Part shown: positions 50,266 through 59,616 of the stretch, piece by piece
Layout of the letters: each line of letters begins with the position of its first letter
Numbering within the stretch: the stretch's first letter is position 1
Source: Betaproteobacteria bacterium
GTDB lineage: Bacteria > Pseudomonadota > Gammaproteobacteria > Burkholderiales > Burkholderiaceae_C
Length of the DNA stretch: 64,000 nucleotides
Direction: 5' to 3'
NCBI GenBank assembly: GCA_016868355.1
Contig: VGHB01000008.1
Coordinates: 1-64,000, forward strand
Translations under genes and position numbers: made by a program
Notes under the pieces: generated by a model
Told to the model about the DNA's origin: nothing
Databases searched by the model: none
Seen by the model: the letters and a program-made list of their open reading frames with translations, nothing else

Positions 50266-51060
50266 GTGGGCGCGGTGCTCAAGTTGGTGCTGGAACACGA
50301 TCTCATTGCCCGGCTGATGAACACCCACTGCGCATCCTTTCCCTGGCCGTCCGGTTCGCCCGGCGCCGGTGCGGCATTGGTGCAAACGGTTGTCGAAGCC
50401 GCTCAGGTTCAGGCCTTGGTAGACATCAGTTTGAACGGCGAAGCTCAAAGCGCTCGTGACTTCGTCTTTCGGCTGCGCGACAAGGGTGCCCCGATTGAAT
50501 CGCTGTATCTCGACCTGATCACGCCTGCGGCACGCCGTATCGGTGCGATGTGGGAGGCCGATACCTGTGACTTCGTGTTGGTGACCTTGGCTCTGTTGCG
50601 CATTCAACAGCTTATGTACGACCTCAGCCCTGATTTCGTATTTGACGGGGCCGAGCCCAGTAGCCGTCGTGCGCTCATCGTGCCCGCGCCTGGTTCACAC
50701 CACACCCTGGGTGCGGCCATGGTGGCTGATTTCTTCAGACGCGATGGCTGGGATGTGGTGAGTTCCCACGAACTCAGTCGCGCGGACGTGGTGCGGGCCT
50801 TGCGCCAAGAGTGGTTCGATGTGGTGGCGGTGTCGATTTCCGCACCGAATCAGGTCTTGATGACCAGTGCCCTGATATCGGATGTCCGAAAAGTTTCGAG
50901 CAACCGCGGTATCACGGTGATGGTGGGTGGTCCCTTGGCACAGTCGGTGCCTGATTTAGCCATTCGGGTCGGAGCGGACGTGGTGACGCTCGATGCGAAG
51001 CAAGCAGTTGTTGAAGCTGGACGGGCGGTGCCTGTCCGTAGGACGTCTGTGGCGAACTGA
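50266..51060 (+). CDS. aerR: AerR/PpaA-type B12-dependent photosynthesis regulator
   Basis: 264-aa protein of the AerR/PpaA group, which pairs with CrtJ/PpsR and senses light/redox through cobalamin. It has an N-terminal helical part (LYLDLITPAARRIGAMWEADTCDFVLVTLALLRIQQLM) and a C-terminal B12-binding Rossmann domain. The stretch PAPGSHHTLGAAMVADFFRRDGW near residues 140-163 carries the His-rich variant of the DxHxxG cobalamin site, and VMVGGPLAQ follows. Start GTG 50266 with AGGA 8 nt upstream. It is followed by ppsR after 59 nt. Confidence 0.88.
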   Translation: MGAVLKLVLEHDLIARLMNTHCASFPWPSGSPGAGAALVQTVVEAAQVQALVDISLNGEAQSARDFVFRLRDKGAPIESLYLDLITPAARRIGAMWEADTCDFVLVTLALLRIQQLMYDLSPDFVFDGAEPSSRRALIVPAPGSHHTLGAAMVADFFRRDGWDVVSSHELSRADVVRALRQEWFDVVAVSISAPNQVLMTSALISDVRKVSSNRGITVMVGGPLAQSVPDLAIRVGADVVTLDAKQAVVEAGRAVPVRRTSVAN

Positions 51061-51119
51061 GCGACACCCCCTTTTGCACTTCCAGCAGTATCGGCTTTGC
51101 AACAGAACTGACGCTCAAG

Positions 51120-52592
51120 ATGAACGACCGAGTCAACCCTCTGTTCGTACCGGTTTACGGAGATCTTCTGTTGAACCAGCAGGAAGTGTCCCTCAACGCG
51201 TTGGCTGGCCTTGATGCCCAGGCCACTGCGGCGCTTTTGGCGGCGGCGGCCGATATTGCGCTGGTCATTGACCGACAGGGCTTGATCTCAAGTGTCGCAG
51301 TGGGCAACCCAGAACTCGGTCTGATTGGCCACCAGCGCTGGCAGGGCAAGGCCTGGGTGGACATCGTCACCGCAGAAAGCCGAAGCAAGGTCACGGCCTT
51401 GTTGGAAGATGCCTCCCATCACCGGACACGCCGGTGGCGACACATCAATTTTCCGGCCTCGCAGGGCAGCGACGTGCCGATGCTCTATTCGGCGGTCCAA
51501 CTCGGCGAAATGGGGCAGGTGGTCGCGTTTGGCCGCGATATGCGCCAGTTGGCGTCTTTGCAACAACGACTGGTCGGCGCGCAGTTGTCTTTGGAACGCG
51601 ACTACCTCAGGCTGCGCCATCTGGAAACCCGCTACCGCCTGCTGTTTGACTCGGTGGCCGAGGGGGTAATCGTGGTGGGAACCGCCAGCCAAAAGGTCAC
51701 CGAGGCCAACGCTGCCGCTCGGCTGTTGTGCGGCCTGCAGGCGCATGAAAGCCTGGAAGGCCGCTTGATGCCCGAGTTGGTCGACCCCTCGCAAGCGTTG
51801 GCTCTGTCCGACTATTTGGGTGGGGTGCGTTCCACCGGGCGCGGCGAGGGCATCAAACTGACTCTGGTGGGCACGGACATCGAGGTGTTGATGCGAGCCA
51901 CCCTGATCCGGCATGAAGGGGGCTCGTCATACCTGATACAGGGGTGTCCGGTTGAAGGCGCTACTCTGGCCTTGCCGGTTGACGATGAGGCTCGAGCCCG
52001 CCTGGCACAAGTGGTCGATGCAATACCTGATGCGTTTGTGGTCACGGACGTCTCTGGCAAGGTGCTGTCGGCCAACCAGGCCTTTCTTGAACTCACCCAA
52101 GAAGCGTCGGTCGAACAGGTGCACAACGAGCCGCTGGAGCGCTGGCTGGGTCGAACGGTGGTAGACCAAAGCGTCTTGCTGTCCCATCTGCGTCAAAGTG
52201 GCAGCATCCGTTTGTTTTCAACCACCCTGCGGGGACGCTTGGGCCTCTCCGCTCAGGTCGAGATTTCGGCTGCATCGGTTGCGGGCTCCGAGCCACCGGC
52301 ACTGGGTTTTGCGATCCGGGATGTGGGTCGCCGCATCGGCGCCGATCAGACGGGCGCTTCGGCCTTGCCCCGTTCGGTGGAGCAGATGACTGAGTTGGTC
52401 GGCCGCGTGCCGCTCAAGGAGATCGTGGGGGAAACGACCGACCTGATCGAGCAGTGCTGCATTGAAGCGGCGCTCGAACTGACCCGAGGCAACCGAGCCT
52501 CGGCGGCCGAAATGTTGGGCTTGTCCCGGCAATCGCTGTATGTGAAACTGCGTCGCTTCGGGTTGGTGGGCGAACAAGACAACGAAAACTGA
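51120..52592 (+). CDS. ppsR: PpsR/CrtJ photosynthesis repressor
   Basis: 490-aa transcriptional regulator that represses bch, crt and puc promoters under oxygen. The N-terminal PAS-like region (ALVIDRQGLISSVAVGNPEL), a coiled helix, two further PAS domains (YRLLFDSVAEGVIVVG near 175; QVVDAIPDAFVVTDVSGKVLSANQAFLELT near 295) and a C-terminal Fis-type helix-turn-helix (ALELTRGNRASAAEMLGLSRQSLYVKLRRFGL) are in the normal order. Cysteines include one after the second PAS start (LLCGLQ) and a Cys-Cys pair just before the HTH (IEQCCIE), possible redox sensors. Encoded after aerR and before bchG. Confidence 0.94.
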   Translation: MNDRVNPLFVPVYGDLLLNQQEVSLNALAGLDAQATAALLAAAADIALVIDRQGLISSVAVGNPELGLIGHQRWQGKAWVDIVTAESRSKVTALLEDASHHRTRRWRHINFPASQGSDVPMLYSAVQLGEMGQVVAFGRDMRQLASLQQRLVGAQLSLERDYLRLRHLETRYRLLFDSVAEGVIVVGTASQKVTEANAAARLLCGLQAHESLEGRLMPELVDPSQALALSDYLGGVRSTGRGEGIKLTLVGTDIEVLMRATLIRHEGGSSYLIQGCPVEGATLALPVDDEARARLAQVVDAIPDAFVVTDVSGKVLSANQAFLELTQEASVEQVHNEPLERWLGRTVVDQSVLLSHLRQSGSIRLFSTTLRGRLGLSAQVEISAASVAGSEPPALGFAIRDVGRRIGADQTGASALPRSVEQMTELVGRVPLKEIVGETTDLIEQCCIEAALELTRGNRASAAEMLGLSRQSLYVKLRRFGLVGEQDNEN

Positions 52593-52635
52593 GCGGCCAG
52601 CGCCCGAGGCGTATCGACGAAAGTGCATCGAGCAG

Positions 52636-52676
52636 CGTCAACCTGAATTGACAGGTAGGACCCCTGCGCGTAAGGT
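52636..52676 (+). promoter_or_regulatory. bchG promoter with PpsR-type palindrome
   Basis: CGTCAACCTGAATTGACA (52636-52653) has the same arms as the bchF site. TTGACA (52648-52653) is followed after 17 bp by TAAGGT (52671-52676), 8 nt before the bchG ATG. TAAGGT could be the -10 (giving a near-leaderless message), or AAGGTGG could be the SD of bchG; both cannot hold together. PpsR autoregulation does not need this site, since it lies after ppsR. Confidence 0.6.
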
Positions 52677-52684
52677 GGGGATCC

Positions 52685-53578
52685 ATGTCCCGCCCCCAGC
52701 TGTCTGCAGTCGCCGAACTGCTGAAACCCATCACCTGGTTCCCGCCGATGTGGGCTTTCGCCTGCGGCGTGGTGGCCTCGGGTGTGGCCTTCGGTGAGCG
52801 GTGGTGGATGATCGTTCTAGGGGTGGTGCTGGCCGGCCCGCTGGTGTGCGCCACCAGCCAAGCTGTCAACGATTGGTTTGACCGCCATGTCGATGCCATC
52901 AATGAGCCCCATCGCCCCATTCCCTCTGGGCGCATGCCCGGTCGATGGGGGCTTTACATCGCCCTGTTCTGGACCCTGTTGTCCCTGGTCGTGGCTTCAG
53001 CACTCGGCCCGTGGGGCTTTGGCGCAGCCGTCTTGGGCCTGGCGCTGGCTTGGGCGTACAGCGCGCCACCCCTGCGGCTGAAACTCAACGGATGGTGGGG
53101 CAACGCAGCCTGTGGGCTGTGTTACGAGGGCCTGGCCTGGGTCACCGGCGCGGCTGTGATGGCTGGCGGTGCAATGCCCGATGCGCGGTCGCTCCTGCTG
53201 GCTGCGCTGTACAGCATTGGTGCCCATGGCATCATGACCTTGAACGACTTCAAATCTATCGAAGGTGACCGGCAAATGGGGGTGGGTTCTTTGCCGGTGC
53301 GCTTGGGCGTCCAACGTGCCGCGCAGGTGGCCTGTTGGGTCATGTCGGTGCCACAGGCTTTGGTGGTGCTGGCCCTGATGGAGTGGGGTCAGCAAGGCTA
53401 TGCAGCTGTCGTGGCGTTGATACTGGCAGCGCAGCTGTTGCTGATGCGCCGTTTCCTGGTCAAGCCTGCGCAGCGCGCGGTGTGGTACAGCGGCTTTGGG
53501 GTGCTGCTGTATGTCTTGGGCATGCTGGCCAGTGCATTCGCACTTCGCGCCAGCGGTGTGGCTGGGATGGGCGCATGA
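52685..53578 (+). CDS. bchG: Bacteriochlorophyll a synthase
   Basis: 297-aa UbiA-family prenyltransferase attaching the geranylgeranyl/phytyl tail to bacteriochlorophyllide a in the membrane. First Asp-rich motif NDWFDRHVDAINEPHRPIPSG (about residues 62-82), second motif LNDFKSIEGDRQMGVGSLPV (about 182-201), eight to nine spans. The stop overlaps the next gene's ATG (ATGA). Confidence 0.95.
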   Translation: MSRPQLSAVAELLKPITWFPPMWAFACGVVASGVAFGERWWMIVLGVVLAGPLVCATSQAVNDWFDRHVDAINEPHRPIPSGRMPGRWGLYIALFWTLLSLVVASALGPWGFGAAVLGLALAWAYSAPPLRLKLNGWWGNAACGLCYEGLAWVTGAAVMAGGAMPDARSLLLAALYSIGAHGIMTLNDFKSIEGDRQMGVGSLPVRLGVQRAAQVACWVMSVPQALVVLALMEWGQQGYAAVVALILAAQLLLMRRFLVKPAQRAVWYSGFGVLLYVLGMLASAFALRASGVAGMGA

Positions 53579-55038
53579 CGCAGCCCGCGGGCCCGGCGTC
53601 AGCCGCACCCCACCTGGGCTGGGGTGGCGTGTTGCGCTTGGGTCTGGTGCAAACGGCGCTGGGCGCTGTGGTTGTGCTCACCACCTCGACCCTGAACCGC
53701 GTCATGGTGGTGGAGTTGGCCTTGCCGGCGATGCTGCCGGGCTTGCTGGTAGCTTTGCACTATGCGGTTCAAATCACGCGGCCGCGCATGGGACACGGAT
53801 CGGATACCGGTGGGCGGCGCACGCCATGGATCCTAGGCGGGATGGCCCTGCTCAGTTTGGGTGGTGTGTTGGCGGCGGTGGCCACCACCTGGATGCAAGA
53901 ACGGTTCATGGCTGGCGCCGCACTGGCGACCCTGGCATTTGTGCTCATCGGACTGGGCGTCAGCGCCAGCGGCACCTCCTTGCTGGCTCTACTGGCCAAG
54001 AGGGTTGCGCCGCAGCGCCGTGGCCCGGCTGCCACCATAGTGTGGCTGATGATGATCTTCGGTTTTGCCATGACTGCGGGCATTGCCGGAACCTTGTTGG
54101 ATCCCTACACCCCAGAGCGCTTGGTGGCGGTGAGCACCGGCGTGTCGGTATTGGCCATGGCCGTAGCTGTCTTGGCCCTGTGGCGCGTTGAGCCGCCTGC
54201 ATGGCCAGCCCACGGTGATGGGGCCGCTCAGCTGAATGCAGACAAGCTGAGCCTGCCTTTGGCGCCATCGCCGGGTTTTCGTGCGGCCTTGGCCGGCGTC
54301 TGGGCCGAGCCCGCGGCCAAGCGTTTCACCTTCTTTGTGTTTCTGTCCATGCTGGCGTATAGCTCGCAAGACCTGATCCTGGAGCCCTTCGCGGGACTGG
54401 TGTTCGCCTGGACACCTGGCGAGTCCACCGCACTGTCGGGTGTGCAGCATGCAGGGGTTTTGGTGGGCATGCTGGTCGTCGCGGCCTGCACCGGTTGGGG
54501 CCGTGGCTGGCTGCGCAACCTCGCGTTCTGGTCCGTAGGCGGGTGTCTCTTGTCTGCCGTGGCCTTGGCTCTGCTGGCCCTTGCAGGGGTATTTGGGCCG
54601 CCTTGGCCCCTGCGCGAGACCGTGGCCCTGATGGGGGCGGCCAATGGATTGTTTTCGATCGCGGCCATTGCCTCCATGATGCGCTTGGCCAGCTACGGCC
54701 GAGTGCAGCGAGAAGGCACCCGGGTAGGGCTGTGGGGCGCTGCGCAAGCCATGGCCTTTGGCATTGGCGGATTGGCGGGTGCTGCCGCCAGCGACCTGGC
54801 TCGATGGTTGGTGGCCGACGTGGGACTGGCCTATGCACTGGTCTTTGCGGTGGAGTCCATGTTGTTCATGGGCGCGGCGATGCTGGCCTGGCAGGTGTCG
54901 CGCTTAGCGCCAGCCTCACCGCAGGAGCTGGCTTGTGCTGCAGCAAGACCACTGCCTTGCGAGTCGAGACCTCAGGGTGATTCACCCCCATCACCATCAC
55001 ATGGCATTGGCGCTGCCCCGCCCCGCCTGGCTAACTAG
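53575..55038 (+). CDS. PucC-family MFS protein (ORF428/Bch2-type)
   Basis: 487-aa, 12-span major facilitator of the PucC/BCH family, encoded between bchG and bchP as the ORF428-type gene is in Rhodobacter. TLNRVMVVELALPAMLPGLLVALHYAVQITRPRMGHGSDTGGRR and DLILEPFAGLVFAWTPGESTALSG resemble LhaA and PucC. Start ATG 53575 overlaps the bchG stop; the frame is open earlier but within bchG. Probably moves or shields pigment for complex assembly (inference). The C-terminal ~35 residues are Pro/Ser-rich and not conserved. Confidence 0.9.
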   Translation: MTQPAGPASAAPHLGWGGVLRLGLVQTALGAVVVLTTSTLNRVMVVELALPAMLPGLLVALHYAVQITRPRMGHGSDTGGRRTPWILGGMALLSLGGVLAAVATTWMQERFMAGAALATLAFVLIGLGVSASGTSLLALLAKRVAPQRRGPAATIVWLMMIFGFAMTAGIAGTLLDPYTPERLVAVSTGVSVLAMAVAVLALWRVEPPAWPAHGDGAAQLNADKLSLPLAPSPGFRAALAGVWAEPAAKRFTFFVFLSMLAYSSQDLILEPFAGLVFAWTPGESTALSGVQHAGVLVGMLVVAACTGWGRGWLRNLAFWSVGGCLLSAVALALLALAGVFGPPWPLRETVALMGAANGLFSIAAIASMMRLASYGRVQREGTRVGLWGAAQAMAFGIGGLAGAAASDLARWLVADVGLAYALVFAVESMLFMGAAMLAWQVSRLAPASPQELACAAARPLPCESRPQGDSPPSPSHGIGAAPPRLAN

Positions 55039-55047
55039 GAGAGTCCC

Positions 55048-56250
55048 ATGAGCCCTGATATTTACGATGTGGTGGTTGTGGGCGGCGGGCCCGCCGGTGC
55101 GACCGCGGCACATGACCTCGCACGCCAGGGTCGCAGTGTGTTGCTGATCGACCGAATGGGGCGTGTGAAGCCTTGCGGAGGTGCCATTCCGCCGCGTCTG
55201 ATTCGTGACTTTGGCATTCCCGAGCATCTGCTGGTGGCGCGTGCGCAATGCGCTCGGATGATTTCGCCGCGTGACGTTAAGGTTGACATTCCGATTGAAG
55301 GTGGGTTCGTGGGTCTGGTAGACCGCGACGTCTTCGACGAATGGCTGCGCGAGCGGGCTGCACAAGCCGGTGCACACCGCCGCATTGGTCGATTCACCCG
55401 CGTGGACAGCCCCGCCGATGGGCCGGCTGTGGTGCACTTCGAAGAGCGGCAGCGCGCCGGCGATGGCCACGCGGTGCAGCGTTCGGTGCGGGCGCGTTGT
55501 GTCATCGGCGCCGATGGCGCGCGATCGGAAGTGGCACGGCAGGCAGTGCCCGGCGCTGAGAAGACCAAGTATGTGTTTGCGTACCACGAGATCATTCGTG
55601 CGCCACAACCCGGGCATCCCGACTACGATCCCTCTCGCTGCGATGTGTACTACCGAGGCCTGCTGTCCCCCGACTTTTACGGCTGGGTGTTTCCTCACGG
55701 CGCGACCATGAGCGTGGGCACGGGTAGCGCAGACAAAGGCTTTTCGCTGCGCGCAGCGGTGGCTGACCTTCGCCGGGCTGCTGGGCTGGTGGGGACTGAG
55801 ACCTTGCGTCGCGAAGGTGCCCCTATTCCACTCAAGCCCTTGCCGCGCTGGGATGACGAGCGGCATGTGGTCTTGGCCGGCGATGCTGCAGGCGTGGTAG
55901 CGCCCGCCTCTGGCGAAGGAATCTACTATGCGATGTATGGAGGACGCTTGGCTGCAGATGCAGCGCAGGCGTTCCTGTCGTCAGGGCGGCCGCGCGATCT
56001 GGCGCTGGCCCGACGTCGATTCATGAAGGACCATGGCAAGGTGTTCTGGGTTTTGGGCATGATGCAGCACTTCTGGTATCGCAACGACAAGCGCCGCGAG
56101 CGCTTCGTCAGTATCTGCCGTGACAAGGACGTGCAGCAACTGACCTTCGACGCCTACATGAACAAGGCCTTGGTCAAGGCCAAGCCCATGGCCCATGTGC
56201 GCATCTTCTTCAAGGACATGGCTCACCTGCTGGGCTTGGCTCGGGTGTAA
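55048..56250 (+). CDS. bchP: Geranylgeranyl reductase
   Basis: 400-aa FAD flavoprotein reducing the geranylgeranyl tail of bacteriochlorophyll to phytyl. The GxGxxG fold DVVVVGGGPAGATAAHDLARQG is at the N-terminus, then GRVKPCGGAIPPRLI, GADGARSEVARQAVP and VLAGDAAGVVAPASGEGIYYAM. Start ATG 55048 with AGGAGAG-like SD (CTAGGAGAGTCCC) upstream. Length and motifs typical of BchP. Confidence 0.95.
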   Translation: MSPDIYDVVVVGGGPAGATAAHDLARQGRSVLLIDRMGRVKPCGGAIPPRLIRDFGIPEHLLVARAQCARMISPRDVKVDIPIEGGFVGLVDRDVFDEWLRERAAQAGAHRRIGRFTRVDSPADGPAVVHFEERQRAGDGHAVQRSVRARCVIGADGARSEVARQAVPGAEKTKYVFAYHEIIRAPQPGHPDYDPSRCDVYYRGLLSPDFYGWVFPHGATMSVGTGSADKGFSLRAAVADLRRAAGLVGTETLRREGAPIPLKPLPRWDDERHVVLAGDAAGVVAPASGEGIYYAMYGGRLAADAAQAFLSSGRPRDLALARRRFMKDHGKVFWVLGMMQHFWYRNDKRRERFVSICRDKDVQQLTFDAYMNKALVKAKPMAHVRIFFKDMAHLLGLARV

Positions 56251-56257
56251 GCAGTCC

Positions 56258-56758
56258 TTGACCATCTGGTGGCGACCCAGAACCTGGCCGGCTGACGTTC
56301 GCTGGGCTGCCACGTTGATGGTGGTTGTGGCTACGGCTGGCGGCCTGGCCACTGATGTAGGGCCCTGGTATCAGTCGCTTGCACAGCCGGCCTGGAAGCC
56401 CCCGGACGCTTGGTTTGGACCGGTGTGGTCGACGCTGTATGTCAGCACCGCCTGGGCGGGTATTCGGACCTGGAGGCGTCTACCAGAAGGCCAGACTCGC
56501 CGTCTCTTTCTGGCAGCGTGTCTGCTTAATGCCCTGCTCAACATCCTGTGGAGCGTGCTGTACTTCGCAGTACGCCGACCCGATTGGGCGCTGATCGAGG
56601 CCGCGGTGCTGTGGTGTTCGGCAGCCTGGGTAACCTGGCTGATGAGCCGAGTCGATCGCGTTGCGGTGATGTTGATGCTGCCGCACCTGACTTGGCTCGG
56701 CGTGGCCTGGGCCTTGAATCAGGCGACCGTTAGCTTGAACCCGATCTGGGGAGGCTGA
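56258..56758 (+). CDS. tspO: TspO/CrtK tryptophan-rich sensory protein
   Basis: About 166-aa TspO/MBR family membrane protein with five spans. Family residues are seen in DVGPWYQSLAQPAWKPPDAWFGPVWSTLYVSTAWAGIRTWR, LNALLNILWSVLYFAVRRPDWALIE and LPHLTWLGVAWALNQATVSLNP. TspO binds porphyrins and in Rhodobacter modulates photosynthesis gene expression; in that cluster it is also called crtK. No ATG is available before the first span; TTG 56258, 7 nt after the bchP stop, is the likely start. Last gene of the plus-strand run and right edge of the photosynthesis cluster. Confidence 0.88.
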   Translation: MTIWWRPRTWPADVRWAATLMVVVATAGGLATDVGPWYQSLAQPAWKPPDAWFGPVWSTLYVSTAWAGIRTWRRLPEGQTRRLFLAACLLNALLNILWSVLYFAVRRPDWALIEAAVLWCSAAWVTWLMSRVDRVAVMLMLPHLTWLGVAWALNQATVSLNPIWGG

Positions 56759-56918
56759 AACACGGCACAACAGTGCAGCAACTGTTAGCTGTATCAAGGT
56801 ACAGCAGCCAAAGCCTCGGGCGGTTGCGCATTGTTCGCCGACGGGCAACTGGCCGGCAGCGGCTGGTGCAGCGCTTGCGCGGCGAAGCCCGGCTGAGCCG
56901 GAACCTGAACCGGTGAAC

Positions 56919-57320
56919 CTATCGGAAGCACTGGCTTCGGTGCAGATTTACCGTTCGGTCATAGTTCAGACCGCGCCCTGTGGCGGTGTCCACCAAAGCG
57001 CCGGGTGCGCCTCCGATCAGCAGATTGCCCACCAAGCCCAGGTTGGGTTTGGGCATGATCACTGTTGAGACGGTTCCCAACATTTCCCCGCGGCACTCCA
57101 GGCTGAGCAGGTTCCACGAGTTGGTAACCCTGACCTCTGCCGGCGTGTCGAAGCTGGTGCTGCTGCCACCGCCCACCATGGTGCACCGGCCTGCGACATT
57201 CTGAACCGGGCCGCACGAGGTCGTCACCAAAATCTTGGAATGGCGGTTGTCGGGCAGGACCACGCTGGCGCAGCCGCCCAAGGCCAGACTGAACAGGATG
57301 AGCAGAATCAGGCGAAACAT
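56919..57320 (-). CDS. Small lipoprotein of unknown function
   Basis: 133-aa lipoprotein: MFRLILLILFSLALGGCAS gives a clear signal peptide with lipobox LGG-C. The mature part has three more cysteines (TSCGP, GRCTM, LECRG) and a glycine-rich hydrophobic segment near the end (GLVGNLLIGGAPGALVDTATG). This last piece resembles the glycine-zipper-like tail of small bacterial lipoproteins. ATG 57320 was chosen over an upstream codon at 57389 because it starts the signal peptide. Not a family I can name. Confidence 0.75.
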   Translation of the reverse strand: MFRLILLILFSLALGGCASVVLPDNRHSKILVTTSCGPVQNVAGRCTMVGGGSSTSFDTPAEVRVTNSWNLLSLECRGEMLGTVSTVIMPKPNLGLVGNLLIGGAPGALVDTATGRGLNYDRTVNLHRSQCFR

Positions 57321-57460
57321 GGTGGATCCGCAAATGGGTGTCGGTATAGGATCGGCACGAGCAGGGCGAGCTTGAGGCGAGCGCTGCATGCAGCCACCAT
57401 ATTGACGGGTCTCAAGGATTGGCTCTTCGGGCCGATTCCCAAGAACTGAGGCTGGACGAC

Positions 57461-59395
57461 ATGACTAAATACCCTGGGTGGAGTTTACTGCTGATGCTGG
57501 CGCTGCCCTTGGGCCTTGTGGCCTGTGGGGGTGGCTCTGGCGCCTGCACCGGGGCCTCTTTGGTGTCATTGGGTTCCCTGGCCTGCGGCTTGGGTGCAGC
57601 CAACCAAGCCCCTGTGGCACTGGTGCGGGGCCCTGCCACCGCCGTGGTGGCGTCACCGATCAGCCTCGACGGCTCGGGGAGCAAAGACCCAGAAGGGCAG
57701 TCCCTAAGCTACCGCTGGGACCTTACCAGCATACCCAGCGGCAGCACGGCTACCCTGAGCGATCCGGCAGTGGCCAACCCGGTCATGACGCCTGATGTGG
57801 TGGGGTCGTACACCGTACGCCTGGTTGTCAACGATGGCAAGGTTGACAGCCCAGCGGTGACCTTCACCTTTGCCGCCACGCGGATCAACTATGCCCCGGT
57901 GGCCCAGCCGGGCAATGACATGACGGCCGTCAACGGAACCGCAGTGGTGCTTAACGGCACGGCCAGCAGCGACCCGGACGGCGACTTGGTTTCATACAGC
58001 TGGGTACTGTTGACCAAGCCCGCGGGAAGCGTAGCAAGCTTATTAGACGCCACCACGCCGCGGCCATCCTTCACGCCAGATGTCAAGGGCAACTATGTGG
58101 TCTCCCTTGTCGTCAGCGATGGCGCCCTGAGCAGCAGCAGCGCCTTTGTCGTCGTCACCTCTGGTGAAGCAAATATGCCCCCCACCGCGGTGGCCAAAGG
58201 CCCGTCGGTGGTCTTGGTCGGCTCGCGCGTGACCCTGGATGGCTCAGCCAGCACTGACCCCAATGCCGACCTGCTTCGCTACAGTTGGCGCTGGATCTCG
58301 CGGCCCTTGTCCAGTCAGGCTGTGCTCGGGCTAGACGCCACGGCCAAGCCGGAGTTCGTCCCAGATCAAGCGGGCGACTATGTACTGGGCTTGGTGGTCA
58401 GCGATGGTCGCTTGAACAGCAGCGAGCGCTCTGTGACGGTGCGCGCGGCGCGAACCGCTGCACCGCTGGTGAACGCTGGCAGCAGCCAATCGATCCTGGT
58501 CGGCTCGACGATCGATCTTGACGGGTTAGGCACGCCTGCGGGTGGGGGTGGCCTGAGCAACGCCACGCTGCTCGCTTACCAATGGACCTTGGTCTCTCGA
58601 CCAGAGGGCAGCAGCAACGCGCGTACCATCGTCAATGCGACGGCGTCGCGCGCGCAATTCATTCCAGACGCTGTGGGAACCTACTTGTTTAGGCTCACCG
58701 TTTCCGATTCTTTGGGTAATGCGTCTAGCGATGTCGTCATCGTTCGAGTGTCACAACGAAATGCACCGCCGGTGGCCAACCCGGGGGGTAATCGCACGGC
58801 TGTAGTTGGTGAATCCGTGTTGTTAGACGGAGGCGGCAGCACCGATGCCAATCCTGGCGATGTTCTGCGGTATGCGTGGCAGTTGGTATCAAGCCCCACT
58901 ACGCCATCGGCGAGCACAGCCAAACTCAGTCCGGCTTCCAATACCGCAGGAACGGCCTCGACAAACAAGGTGGTGTCCATCACCCCGGACCAACCGGGTA
59001 CTTATGTGGTGGCTCTAGTGGTCAACGATGGCACTGACTCCAGCGAGACCGCCTTGGTGACGATCTCTGTTCGCGCCGCCAATCAGGCGCCGGTTGCCGT
59101 GATTTCGGGGAGCTCTGGCACCACGGTGGCTGCGGGTAGGGCAACCGGTACCGTGGGTTCGCTCATGATCTTTGATGGTCGTAGCAGCACCGACGATGGG
59201 CCAACACAACTTTTGACCTATCGCTGGCGCTTGGAGCTTGTACCCGTTGGCAGTAACGTGCGGATTACCGAACCGACCCTGGCGGTCTTGACCTTCAGAC
59301 CCGATCTTGCCGGGCAGTATGTCCTGCGGCTTCAGGTGGATGACGGTGTACTCAAGAGTGCGGATGTTCCGCTGCTCATACAGGTGAACCCCTGA
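57461..59395 (+). CDS. Lipoprotein with six PKD-like repeats
   Basis: 644-aa surface lipoprotein. MTKYPGWSLLLMLALPLGL leads to a VA-C lipobox, then a short Gly/Ser linker and six tandem immunoglobulin-like PKD repeats of about 90-105 residues. Each has the pattern PVA..G....V..G..V.LDG..S.D.....Y.W.L...P.GS, then PD..G.Y...L.V.DG. Such repeats are common in cell-surface and adhesion proteins; there is no catalytic domain here. Start ATG 57461 is chosen for the signal peptide. Confidence 0.85.
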   Translation: MTKYPGWSLLLMLALPLGLVACGGGSGACTGASLVSLGSLACGLGAANQAPVALVRGPATAVVASPISLDGSGSKDPEGQSLSYRWDLTSIPSGSTATLSDPAVANPVMTPDVVGSYTVRLVVNDGKVDSPAVTFTFAATRINYAPVAQPGNDMTAVNGTAVVLNGTASSDPDGDLVSYSWVLLTKPAGSVASLLDATTPRPSFTPDVKGNYVVSLVVSDGALSSSSAFVVVTSGEANMPPTAVAKGPSVVLVGSRVTLDGSASTDPNADLLRYSWRWISRPLSSQAVLGLDATAKPEFVPDQAGDYVLGLVVSDGRLNSSERSVTVRAARTAAPLVNAGSSQSILVGSTIDLDGLGTPAGGGGLSNATLLAYQWTLVSRPEGSSNARTIVNATASRAQFIPDAVGTYLFRLTVSDSLGNASSDVVIVRVSQRNAPPVANPGGNRTAVVGESVLLDGGGSTDANPGDVLRYAWQLVSSPTTPSASTAKLSPASNTAGTASTNKVVSITPDQPGTYVVALVVNDGTDSSETALVTISVRAANQAPVAVISGSSGTTVAAGRATGTVGSLMIFDGRSSTDDGPTQLLTYRWRLELVPVGSNVRITEPTLAVLTFRPDLAGQYVLRLQVDDGVLKSADVPLLIQVNP

Positions 59396-59527
59396 GCAAC
59401 CCTGCTCGATGGGCGACCGAGGCTTGAGCCCAGTGGCTTAGGCCGCCCGCATACACTGTCTTTGCCTCTGCCGCTGCCTCTGCCGCCGACGATCGTCTGT
59501 TCGCCGCGAAGGGACCGGCAGAGGCGG

Positions 59528-59612
59528 GCCGGCGTGGCGAAATCGGTAGACGCAAGGGACTTAAAATCCCTGCTCGCAAGGGGTGCGGGTTCGAGTCCCG
59601 CCGCCGGCACCA
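59528..59612 (+). tRNA. tRNA-Leu (anticodon UAA)
   Basis: 85-nt class II tRNA with CCA encoded. The acceptor stem GCCGGCG pairs with CGCCGGC before A-CCA; the anticodon arm is GGGA-CTTAAAA-TCCC with anticodon TAA; a variable arm (TGCTCGCAAGGGGTG) and T arm GCGGG-TTCGAGT-CCCGC follow. Lies 4 nt before the UMF1-type transporter gene, so it may be co-transcribed with it. Confidence 0.96.
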
Positions 59613-59616
59613 CCGT

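Noticed and set aside
52671-52676. bchG as a second definite leaderless message
   Set aside because: TAAGGT can equally be the SD (AAGGTGG) of bchG, so the -10 reading is not secure.
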